Shown here in pieces: positions 1-7,300 of a stretch of 7,615 nt of DNA. The stretch is from JBJFGR01 sp051892875 (lineage in GTDB: Bacteria > Pseudomonadota > Gammaproteobacteria > Enterobacterales > Succinivibrionaceae): positions 1 through 7,615 of the forward strand of contig JBJFGR010000120.1 in NCBI GenBank assembly GCA_051892875.1, in the 5' to 3' direction. The notes under the pieces were generated by a model. That model ran no database searches. It was not told where the DNA came from and was given only the letters and a program-made list of their open reading frames with translations. Numbering within the stretch: the first letter of the stretch is position 1; each line of letters begins with the position of its first letter. A program made the translations under genes and the position numbers.

Positions 1-75
1 CAATCTGCTCAGCGGTCATCTGATTTTGTTGATAAAGATTAATGACTATATTTTTGAGTCATCGTGCATATGTGG

Positions 76-131
76 GGGTAAAACATAAAGACTCTTAGTG
101 GTTTTACCCTAAAGATCTTTCACAGATCTTT
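76..131 (+). terminator. Tandem hairpins, candidate rightward terminator
   Basis: The first hairpin pairs GGGTAAAAC (76-84) with GTTTTACCC (101-109), nine perfect base pairs around a 16-nt loop. One base later AAAGATCT (111-118) pairs with AGATCTTT (124-131), eight perfect pairs around a 5-nt loop. On the + strand the second stem is followed by a T-rich stretch (TGTGTTCTTTT), which suits a terminator for a gene entering from the left edge. On the - strand nothing T-rich follows. The second stem is not very GC-rich, and the pair could instead be the end structure of a mobile element. Confidence 0.45.
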
Positions 132-365
132 GTGTTCTTTTAAAACTAAAAATTGAAAAAACCATTTCAATTCTGTATTTTTGTAGTTGCAAAAAAACAA
201 AAAAAAGGAATGTGAAATGTTTTCTGCTACTACTCTATTAAAAAATTTGTAAACGTCAATAACTCTATTATAAATTCTTGAAAATTTGTTAAAAATCATT
301 CAGGTATTACAACTTTAAAGGTATCTTTACTTCCTTATAAGAGTCATTCTTGTAGTTGTCGAATA

Positions 366-392
366 TAAAAATTTCTCTTTTCAACAGAGAAA
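366..392 (-). terminator. Candidate terminator of the kinase operon
   Basis: TTTCTCT (372-378) pairs with AGAGAAA (386-392) around a 7-nt loop. Read leftward, the stem is followed directly by TTTTTATATT, the order expected of an intrinsic terminator. It lies about 90 nt past the kinase stop codon. The stem has only three G-C pairs, so it is a weak to moderate terminator and may act together with the hairpin at 421-465. Confidence 0.45.
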
Positions 393-420
393 ACAAAGGT
401 ATAAAACTTGTATAAATAAG

Positions 421-465
421 GGGTTATAGTTGCATAGCTCTCAATTTCAACCCACAACTATGCCC
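421..465 (-). terminator. Stem-loop just past the kinase stop
   Basis: ATAGTTG (426-432) pairs perfectly with CAACTAT (455-461). GGG (421-423) with CCC (463-465) extends the stem through a wobble pair and one bulged base. It begins 15 nt past the kinase stop codon in the leftward direction. A second, mutually exclusive pairing exists: GCATAG (432-437) with CTATGC (458-463). What follows on the - strand (CTTATTTATAC) is only modestly T-rich, so this may be an mRNA 3'-end stabiliser or attenuating structure rather than a classical terminator. Confidence 0.4.
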
Positions 466-480
466 AAAAAGTTGTATTAA

Positions 481-2187
481 CTACTTAAGTAAAACCAACT
501 CTTTAGGTAATATTAACTCTATGGTTGTACCAACATTAAGAGTACTATAAATTTCAATATTTCCTCCAATAATTTTTGTTGCATGTTTTACAATAGATAA
601 ACCCAATCCCGTTCCCCCTATTTCTCTAGATCTACTTTTATCTACTCTATAAAACCTTTCAAAAATTCGTTCTTGATCTGGTAACGAAACACCTATTCCC
701 GTATCTGTAACTCTCCAGAAAAAATCACCACTTGGCATCTTTAATCCGTATTCAATATTTATTGAACCATTTTGCTTATTGTATTTTATTGCATTATCTA
801 CCAAATTATAAAAAATTTCTTCTAATAAATGAGGAACCACATTTACTTCTATATCTTTTTCAAGATCCCCTGCTATTAAGTTGGTTTTTATTGCTATATT
901 TTTTTTACAAGCAGCCTCTTCCAAACTATCAACTACTTCATCTGTTAATTTCAAAACATTTGTTGGTATTCTATTCTTTTCTGTTGAAGAATCTAATTCA
1001 GATAAATGAATAATATCTGCAATCAAATGCAAAAGTCTATGGGCTTCCTGGTGAATTCTTGTCGCAAAATTTGATATATCTTTTTCACGAGCAATACCAC
1101 TACTTATAATTTCCGCATATCCTGAAATTGCTGTTAATGGAGTTTTTAATTCATGAGAAACATTTGCAGAAAACTCTTGACGTAAATTCTCACGCTCAGT
1201 TCTTTCAGTTACATCAATAATAATACATACTGCGCCAATAACTTGTTTATCATCTATTATGGGATTAATTAGAAAATCATAATACCTTTCATTTTTAGAT
1301 AACGTCTGTATACATTCCTTTCCTTTTAATGCTTCTTCTCTTAATATAGTTAATCGTTCATCATCCTTTACATGTTCTCTACCTATACTATCCTTAATTA
1401 ACAACCCTAAATTATCTAAAATTTTTCTGCTAGCAGGATTCATAATTAAAAAGTCTTTATTTTTATTATTAACTATTATCAAACCTTCAGTCATATGGTT
1501 TAAAATAACTTGCAACTCATCTCTTTGCGTTCTTATTTCTTGCATCTGATTGTTTATCTGAATTCTTTGATTAATAATTCTACTAATAAAAGGTCTTATT
1601 TCTTTATATGCCTTCTCTGGAGCTTTTTCATCTGAAAAACAAATATTTTCAAGAGGATTGATTATCTGTCTAGAAATGTATCGAGAAATTACAATAACCA
1701 CCACAATTAATAGAAAAAATACAATCAAAAAATTTGGTAACATTTCTATAAATGTAACCCAGATAGTATCAACATAGTTAGAAATACGTAAAATATTTCC
1801 ATCTTTCATTTCTTCTGCGTAATAAAATGTTTTTAAAAAGGTGGTTGATGAATATCTGATGCTAATTCCCTTTTCTGCTTTTATAGCATCCTTTATTTCT
1901 GGTCTGCTTTTATGATTATCTAATTTCTTAAGATTTATATAATTATCATAGATAACATCACCATCTTGAGAAATCAATGTGATTCTTACATCTTTATTTT
2001 CTATACTATTTAAATATGAAAAACCTAACTCATTATAACCAGTTTTTATGTAATTAAATTCTGATTTTAATGACTTAGAAAACTCTTTTTCATTTGCTTC
2101 ATGAAAAAATGAAAGTAAGATAAGTAAAAATATCAAACATACAGAAAATGAGACAATAGCCATACTAAAAAATATTCTTTGTTTCAT
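481..2187 (-). CDS. PhoR-type membrane sensor histidine kinase
   Basis: This is an inner-membrane kinase that autophosphorylates on histidine and passes the phosphate to the response regulator encoded just upstream. The 568 residues contain a first membrane helix (~6-28), an extracytoplasmic sensor region of ~120 residues (29-150), a second helix (~152-169), a short HAMP-like linker, a coiled coil (~205-230), a PAS domain (~226-328), HisKA with phospho-acceptor H345 in SHELKTPLT, and HATPase_c. The N box (N461, N465), G1 (DTGIG, 495-499), F box (~507-516) and G2 (GGTGLGL, 524-530) are all intact, so it should be active. Its ATG overlaps the regulator's TGA as ATGA, implying translational coupling. 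No pst or phoU gene is in view, so phosphate sensing is unproven and the signal is unknown. The architecture and sensor look more like PhoR-like kinases of Clostridia than enterobacterial PhoR, a memory-based impression. Confidence 0.93.
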   Translation of the reverse strand: MKQRIFFSMAIVSFSVCLIFLLILLSFFHEANEKEFSKSLKSEFNYIKTGYNELGFSYLNSIENKDVRITLISQDGDVIYDNYINLKKLDNHKSRPEIKDAIKAEKGISIRYSSTTFLKTFYYAEEMKDGNILRISNYVDTIWVTFIEMLPNFLIVFFLLIVVVIVISRYISRQIINPLENICFSDEKAPEKAYKEIRPFISRIINQRIQINNQMQEIRTQRDELQVILNHMTEGLIIVNNKNKDFLIMNPASRKILDNLGLLIKDSIGREHVKDDERLTILREEALKGKECIQTLSKNERYYDFLINPIIDDKQVIGAVCIIIDVTERTERENLRQEFSANVSHELKTPLTAISGYAEIISSGIAREKDISNFATRIHQEAHRLLHLIADIIHLSELDSSTEKNRIPTNVLKLTDEVVDSLEEAACKKNIAIKTNLIAGDLEKDIEVNVVPHLLEEIFYNLVDNAIKYNKQNGSINIEYGLKMPSGDFFWRVTDTGIGVSLPDQERIFERFYRVDKSRSREIGGTGLGLSIVKHATKIIGGNIEIYSTLNVGTTIELILPKELVLLK

Positions 2188-2870
2188 GTAGAAAGTTCAC
2201 CTAACCTGTAACCCACATGTCTAACTGTTTTAATTAAATCACCATATTCTCTTAATTTACTACGCAAAGTTCTAATATGCACATCAATAGTTCGGGTTTC
2301 TATTTCAATGTCAATTCCCCAAATCTTATTTAATAAATCATCTCGTGTATATATCTTATTTGGGTGTGATAAAAATGTCACCAATAATTCAAACTCTTTA
2401 TACGTTAATGGTATTAATTCATTTTTAATTCTAACTTCACGTAAACCCACATTAACGTTCAAATCACCTATATTAAACACATCTGAAAAATCATTCTCTC
2501 TATCATGTGTCTTTCTTCTTATCTGAACATTAACTCGAGAAATCAATTCCATCATGCTATAAGGTTTTGTTATATAGTCATCAGCGCCACTATCAAGCCC
2601 ACGAATCTTATCTAGCTCTCTATCCTTTGCTGAAACAATAATAACTGGGATATTTTTATATTGAGGTTGTTGCTTTAATTTAGATAAAATAGACATTCCA
2701 TCTTCATCGGGTAACATTAGATCCAGTAAAATTAGATCAGGAACATTTATCTTTATTTTTTCCCATAAAGTCTTACCATCTGGAATTCCTTCAACTTCAT
2801 AACCACTTTGGCTTAAAGTATAGACAACCAAATCGCGAATACTCTCATTATCTTCTACTTCGTATATCAC
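2184..2870 (-). CDS. OmpR/PhoB-family response regulator
   Basis: This is a cytoplasmic DNA-binding regulator and the cognate partner of the kinase it overlaps by 4 nt. Starting at GTG 2870 it has 228 residues. The receiver domain (1-~115) shows the acidic pair E6/D7, phospho-acceptor D50 (LLDLMLP), switch S80 and conserved K102 in TKPY. A winged-helix effector domain (~130-226) ends with the typical VDVHIRTLR-like recognition helix and the VGYRL wing. A frame also opens at TTG 2882, but I prefer GTG 2870: GAGG at 2880-2877 sits 6 nt upstream, and the protein then begins MIYEVEDNE, the compact start usual for this family. From TTG, that GAGG would lie inside the gene. The Gram-positive-like MIY(x)VEDN start and DEDG motif hint at acquisition from outside the gammaproteobacteria; a tree is needed to decide. 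Confidence 0.92.
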   Translation of the reverse strand: MIYEVEDNESIRDLVVYTLSQSGYEVEGIPDGKTLWEKIKINVPDLILLDLMLPDEDGMSILSKLKQQPQYKNIPVIIVSAKDRELDKIRGLDSGADDYITKPYSMMELISRVNVQIRRKTHDRENDFSDVFNIGDLNVNVGLREVRIKNELIPLTYKEFELLVTFLSHPNKIYTRDDLLNKIWGIDIEIETRTIDVHIRTLRSKLREYGDLIKTVRHVGYRLGELST

Positions 2871-2876
2871 AAACAA

Positions 2877-2880
2877 CCTC
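2877..2880 (-). promoter_or_regulatory. Ribosome binding site fixing the regulator start
   Basis: GAGG on the - strand lies 6 nt before GTG at 2870-2868. It overlaps the alternative TTG codon (2882-2880), which has no comparable purine-rich site upstream because an A/T-only stretch precedes it. This favours the GTG start. Confidence 0.7.
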
Positions 2881-2891
2881 AATATTTAAAA

Positions 2892-3233
2892 TTAAAGACT
2901 CTTTGTTTTTGAATTATGCTTTACAGCTGTTTTTTCAGAAACAGCTTCCTTTGGAACTTCAGGAACTGATGCACTAACTGGATTCATAACATCATCAGTT
3001 GGTTTTACAATACGGCATGATAAAACCTTTCTAAAAAGCTTTATGAACTTTGGTTTGCACATAAATGATGGAACAGGTTCTAATGTTATAGCATGATTTA
3101 ACCATGAATCATACCATTTCTTAAAATCACTCTTTCTACCAGACCAACTATTTTTGGATAAATAATCTTCTGTTTTTATCATCCAATAACAAACTAATGT
3201 TATATGGCTTAACTGCTTCGCTGATAATTTCAT
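2892..3233 (-). CDS. Small protein of unknown function in the kinase operon
   Basis: I do not recognise this 113-residue protein. It starts at ATG 3233 with GGAAG (3244-3240) 6 nt upstream, a good ribosome binding site that supports a real gene. The N-terminal ~75 residues look mainly helical and are rich in aromatic and basic residues, with tryptophans at 17, 30, 40 and 44 and cysteines at 15, 59 and 73. The last ~35 residues are low-complexity, rich in Val, Pro, Lys, Ser and Glu, and probably disordered. There is no signal peptide or clear membrane helix, so it is likely cytoplasmic. The stop lies 21 nt before the regulator's GTG on the same strand, so the three genes are probably co-transcribed. 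A role as an accessory to the two-component system is inferred from position only. It could also be a lineage-restricted protein with no link to signalling. Confidence 0.72.
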   Translation of the reverse strand: MKLSAKQLSHITLVCYWMIKTEDYLSKNSWSGRKSDFKKWYDSWLNHAITLEPVPSFMCKPKFIKLFRKVLSCRIVKPTDDVMNPVSASVPEVPKEAVSEKTAVKHNSKTKSL

Positions 3234-3239
3234 TATAAA

Positions 3240-3244
3240 CTTCC
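3240..3244 (-). promoter_or_regulatory. Ribosome binding site of the small unknown gene
   Basis: GGAAG on the - strand is spaced 6 nt from the ATG at 3233. This is the best local evidence that the short reading frame is translated. Confidence 0.6.
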
Positions 3245-3253
3245 ATATTTAAC

Positions 3254-3303
3254 TTAAACTATATTAACATTTTATTAATTAGAAATTAAATTTTTAGTTA
3301 ATA
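3254..3303. promoter_or_regulatory. Phased TTAA hexamers, candidate regulator box
   Basis: TTAA-type hexamers lie in direct orientation at 3254 (TTAAAC), 3264 (TTAACA), 3275 (TTAATT), 3286 (TTAAAT) and 3298 (TTAATA), with steps of 10, 11, 11 and 12 bp. OmpR/PhoB-family regulators bind direct repeats of about 11 bp period, and the Bacillus PhoP box is a TTAACA-like hexamer repeated with ~5-bp gaps. The array sits in the divergent region between mepA and the operon encoding such a regulator. The background is very A/T-rich, so chance TTAA matches are expected. Autoregulation is inference. Confidence 0.35.
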
Positions 3304-3318
3304 TTTGTAAAATTTGTG

Positions 3319-3324
3319 TAAAAT
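3319..3324 (+). promoter_or_regulatory. Possible -10 element for mepA
   Basis: TAAAAT matches the -10 consensus at five of six positions and lies ~45 nt before the mepA start. No good -35 hexamer sits 16-18 bp upstream. The last TTAA hexamer (3298-3303) is 15 bp away, where an activator would compensate for a missing -35. In DNA this A/T-rich the match alone is weak. Confidence 0.3.
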
Positions 3325-3369
3325 AATAATGTTTTAACAAATAAACACTGTAAGTATTTTTAATGAATT

Positions 3370-4239
3370 ATGTTATTAGCCAATATTTTAACCGCATCTG
3401 TAGTAACAATTACTGTAACAACAGCATTTACCACAACATCATTAGCTGCAGCAACAAAAACTGGAGTTACATGGAGTAATGTAAAAAATCCAACACAAAC
3501 AACTCCAAATCCTATAGGTTCTTATTCAAATGGATGCATAGGTGGTGCTATAAGTGCTGATTTAAACAATCCCTATTATCAGGTAATACGACAACAAAAC
3601 AAACGTTACTTTGGACACCCTGAACTGATAGATTTTTTAAATAGTTTAGGCCAGAAAGCTCATAAAAATAAATTACCTATACTACTAGTTGGGGACATGT
3701 CTATGCCACGAGGAGGTCCTTTTAAAAGTGGGCACGCCAGTCACCAAACAGGTTTAGATGTTGATATTTGGTTTAGAATGGTAAATAAAAAACTTAAATC
3801 AAAGGATTTAAATAATCCTTGGGCTATAAATATTGTAGAAAATAATTGGTTACAAACTAATGAATACTATACACCTCAAATATATACTTTAATAAAATTA
3901 GCAGCTAGTGATAAAAAAGTTGAAAGAATTTTTATAAACCCTGCTATAAAAAAACAATTATGTGAAGATACCCCCGTAAAAGAAAGAGACTGGTTAAAAA
4001 AAATTCGTCCGTGGTGGGGGCATAACGCACATATGCATATACGTTTAGCCTGTCCTTCTAAAAATTCGAATCTTTGTATACCTCAATCACAACTACCTAA
4101 TACAGATGGCTGTGATTCTGAAATTGATTCATGGTTATTCGATATAAAACATAAAAAGACAAATCCCCAAAATAATAAACCTAAAAAAACTAAACAGGTT
4201 TTACCAAAACAGTGTTTTGAAATTTTAGAAATGAAATAA
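3370..4239 (+). CDS. mepA: Penicillin-insensitive murein endopeptidase MepA
   Basis: This is a periplasmic zinc peptidase (family M74) that cuts peptide cross-links between peptidoglycan strands. In E. coli it cleaves both D-Ala-mDAP and mDAP-mDAP bonds. The 289 residues (E. coli 274) include a hydrophobic export segment (~2-27) ending near SLAAA. The metal and catalytic motifs are GHASHQTGLDVDIW (H122, H125, D132) and WWGHNAHMHIR (H218, H221, H223). By alignment in the head, H125, D132 and H223 are the zinc ligands. Six cysteines (56, 198, 227, 236, 248, 282) match the three E. coli disulfides, probably 56-282, 198-248 and 227-236. Two oddities: the export segment has no Lys or Arg before its hydrophobic core, and a Lys/Asn/Pro-rich stretch (~260-280) lies between the last two cysteines. 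An in-frame TGA at 3364 rules out a longer N-terminus. The ribosome binding site is weak. It is divergent from the regulator operon and convergent with the pump. Confidence 0.95.
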   Translation: MLLANILTASVVTITVTTAFTTTSLAAATKTGVTWSNVKNPTQTTPNPIGSYSNGCIGGAISADLNNPYYQVIRQQNKRYFGHPELIDFLNSLGQKAHKNKLPILLVGDMSMPRGGPFKSGHASHQTGLDVDIWFRMVNKKLKSKDLNNPWAINIVENNWLQTNEYYTPQIYTLIKLAASDKKVERIFINPAIKKQLCEDTPVKERDWLKKIRPWWGHNAHMHIRLACPSKNSNLCIPQSQLPNTDGCDSEIDSWLFDIKHKKTNPQNNKPKKTKQVLPKQCFEILEMK

Positions 4240-4274
4240 AAAAAATAAAATAAAATGAAAAAAATAAAATAAAA
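4239..4274 (+). repeat. A/T-only direct repeat after mepA
   Basis: A 17-bp A/T-only unit (A7 then TAAAATAAAA) occurs at 4239-4255 and again at 4258-4274, 19 bp apart. It overlaps the last base of the mepA stop codon. Slippage in low-complexity DNA is the simplest explanation; no function is suggested. Confidence 0.5.
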
Positions 4275-4311
4275 ATATTAGAAATTTCTGTTAAAAAAGT
4301 AATACATTAGT

Positions 4312-4354
4312 TATAAAAAATCTCCCGTATTTAAAACACAGGAGATTTATTATA
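4312..4354 (-). terminator. Bidirectional terminator between mepA and the RND gene
   Basis: AAATCTCC (4318-4325) pairs perfectly with GGAGATTT (4341-4348). A mismatch and six further A-T pairs extend the stem outward. Read leftward, the GC-rich core is followed by TTTTTT, a textbook intrinsic terminator placed ~30 nt past the RND stop codon. Read rightward it is followed by TTTATTATAATATTA, so it can also end mepA. Convergent neighbours sharing one hairpin fit this layout. Confidence 0.85.
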
Positions 4355-4376
4355 ATATTATGACAAACTCTTACTA

Positions 4377-7300
4377 TTAAAAGTCTACTTTCGGTAAAGG
4401 TTTATGTTCTTGACCTAAATAACTGTAGATTACAGGTAGAACAAATAGTGTAAACATTGTACCTATAGAAAGACCTGCTACGATAACTAAACCTATAGAG
4501 AAACGACTTGCAGCACCTGCACCAGAGGCATAAAGTAAAGGTAATAAACCTGCTACCATTGCTGCTGTTGTCATTAAAATAGGTCTTAAACGTACAGTTG
4601 CAGCAATTCTAATAGCTTCAAGTTTTGTTAAACCTTCTTTTAATTGCTTTTCTTTACATACTTCGCAAATTAAAATACCGTGTTTTGAGATTAACCCTAC
4701 TAAAGTAATTAAACCTACTTCTGTATAAATATTTAATGTAGCCAATCCTAAAGCTAAAGTAATTAATGCACCACTTATAGCCAAAGGCACCGCAATTAAA
4801 ATTACTAAAGGGTCTCTCCAACTTTCAAACTGACAAGCAAGAACCAACATAATAATAACAATAGCTAAACCAAAAGTTTCAACTAAAGAACTACCTTCTG
4901 TTATATATTGACGTGATTCGCCTTTATAATCATAGGTATATCCCTTTGGAAGATGTGGAATAATTTCATTATTAAAGAAATTAATAGCATCTCCCATAGT
5001 TAATGCAGGATTTAAAGCAAAACTTAGTGTAGCTGCATTTTGTTGAGACATTTGATTTAAAACAGCAGGTTCTGTTTTAACCTTAATAGAGACAATGTTT
5101 GATAAAGGAATCATTGTTCCACTTTGAGAACGTACAAAATAATGATTAATGCTTTCAGGAGTCAATCTATCAATTCTTTCAACTTGAGGAATTACTTCAT
5201 ACGCTCTTCCTTCAATTGAAACACGATTTACGTAACCATCTGCAATTAATGTAGACAAAGTATTACCAATATCGCTCATTGATATTCCATAAGCACCAGC
5301 TTTTTCACGATCTATTTCTATATCTACAGTACCTGAATCATACGACAAATCCATATCAGAGTACACAAAAACACCACTTTTTTTAGCCTTTTCAAGTACA
5401 TCACTTGCTACTTCATAAAGACTTTCAAAACTATTAGGTGTTATTATTACAAACTGTACAGGCAAACCGCTTGATGCGCCAGGTAAAGAAGATGGCTGAA
5501 AAACAGTAGCTGACATGTTAGGTAAATTGTTTATAGTAGGAGTTACTCTGCTAATTACTTTTTTAATAGGATCTCTTTCCTTAAATTCTTTCAATATTAA
5601 AATAGAAAGAGATTGATTACTAGCAGGAATACCAGCAAAAGCAATAGAAGAAATAATATCTTTATCTTCCATACCTTTTTTAGAAATTTTTTCAGCACCA
5701 TCTTGAATAAAATCGAGATTTGCACTCATTGGAGCTTTAGCCATAACCATAAATACCCCATCATCTTCATTAGGAGCTAGTTCAGATGATGAATACTTAA
5801 ATAAGAACGGTAAACTTCCAAAAATTACAACAACAATTACTAAAATAGGAAATCTATGAGTTAAAACCTCATCTAACATTTTTGAATAAACTGATGTAAT
5901 TTTGTTTAAAAAATTATTTATAAATTTTTCAAAAGCACTAGATTCTTCCTTTTCTTTCAGAATTTTTGAACACATCATAGGTGATAATGTTAGAGCAATA
6001 ACCCCAGAAATAACCACAGAACCTGCTAATGTTAAAGCAAATTCTTTAAATAAAGAACCTGTAACACCACCCATTAATGCAATAGGAGAATACACTGCAG
6101 CTAATGTTATAGTCATTGAAATAACAGGAATAGCAATTTCACGTGTTCCAACTATTGCTGCTTTAAAAGCATTCATTCCACTCTTGATATTACGATCAAC
6201 ATTTTCTACAACAACTATAGCATCATCAACCACCAGACCTATTGCAAGCACCATTGCAAGCAAAGTCATCAAATTGATAGAGAAATCAAAAACAACCATA
6301 ATCATTGCTACCCCTATCATAGATAAAGGTATAGTGATGATAGGAATAATAACAGCTTTAAAAGACCCCATGAATAAAGTTATAACTACTAATACAATTA
6401 TTGCAGCTTCAAAAATTGTATGAACAACTTCATTTATTGATTCATCAATAGCAATAGTACTATCATAAATCATTTCCATTGCGATATCACTTGGTAAATT
6501 TTTTTCGAAAGTCGGCATTAATTGTTTTACACCTTCAGCAATATCAAGAGGATTTGCAGTAGGTGTTGCATCAATTGCAACTAAAACAGACTTTTTACCA
6601 TTAGCCATTGCTCTATAATTATCATGGTTAGTTTCCATTGTAACTGTAGCTACATCTCTAACTCTCACAACGGAACCATTATTAGTAGAAACAACTAAAT
6701 TACTTAAACTTTCAACATCTGTAACTTGAGTTTCTGCACTTGTATTCAATACAGTATATTTACCAATTATCTGGCCTGATGATGATTGATAATTATTAGA
6801 TTTTAAAACAGATACAATATCTGAAGCAGTTATGTTATAGGTAGCAAGTTTAACAGGATCAATCCATATTCTAAGAGCAAAATCATTACCACCATATAAA
6901 TTAACTTTTGCTATGCCATTTACAGTAAACAATTGAGGTGTTATAACACGATTTAAATAATCTGTAATTTCAGGAGAAGCTAAAGTTTCACTCTTAAATG
7001 AAATATATAAAACAGATGTTGTAGAACCAGTTGATAAAGCAATTGATGGGTCTTGAGCTTCTGTAGGTAGCATATACTTTACAGAATTTACTCTAGATAA
7101 AACATCGGCTAATGCACCATTAGGATCTGTATTCAACTTCATGTTAACAGTTATTGTTGAAACACCCATTTTTGAAGAAGAACTAATATAATCAATACTA
7201 TCAGCCTGTGCTATAGCTTGTTGTAATGGTTGAGTAATAAAACCTTGAATAGTATCAGCATTAGCACCATAATATGACGTTGTTACAGTTATTACTGTAT

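Larger units (their letters stand above)
1..480. other. Long region without a convincing gene
   Basis: No complete gene of credible length is visible here. The first ~60 bases may be the edge of a neighbouring gene or a decayed transposase. Bases 76-131 form two adjacent hairpins. Bases 135-360 are very A/T-rich spacer with a 9-bp direct repeat (ACTCTATTA at 232-240 and 262-270) and a ten-codon frame at 217-252. Bases 366-465 contain hairpins that probably lie in the 3' untranslated region of the leftward kinase operon. I see no tRNA, rRNA or CRISPR array. Confidence 0.6.

Noticed and set aside
231..259. Leftward promoter starting from TTGACG (259-254)
   Set aside because: No acceptable -10 hexamer falls 16-18 bp away; the nearest A/T-rich match is about 13 bp away, and no gene follows.
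232..270. ACTCTATTA repeated 30 bp apart
   Set aside because: Only two copies of 9 bp in an A/T-rich spacer; no third copy or palindrome.
182..461. TTGTAGTTG near 181-189 and 350-358, and a related TTATAGTTG near 424-432, suggesting a degenerate CRISPR array or tracrRNA
   Set aside because: The shared core is only about 9 bp, spacing is irregular, there are no full-length repeats or spacers, and no cas gene is in the window.
732..1013. Open frame on the + strand opposite the kinase
   Set aside because: It lies wholly inside a well-supported kinase gene on the other strand, and its protein is low-complexity Leu/Tyr/Phe-rich sequence typical of an antisense shadow.
2308..2526. 72-codon + strand frame opposite the response regulator
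   Set aside because: It is antisense to the conserved winged-helix domain and resembles no protein I know.
481..2870. Naming the pair phoB/phoR as the phosphate-starvation system
   Set aside because: Domain layout fits, but no pst, phoU or phosphatase gene and no enterobacterial Pho box is present, so the signal and regulon are unproven.
5902..6423. 173-codon + strand frame opposite the RND gene
   Set aside because: It is antisense to conserved RND helices including the D399/D400 motif, has an Ile/Thr/Ala-rich composition, and shows no recognisable domain.
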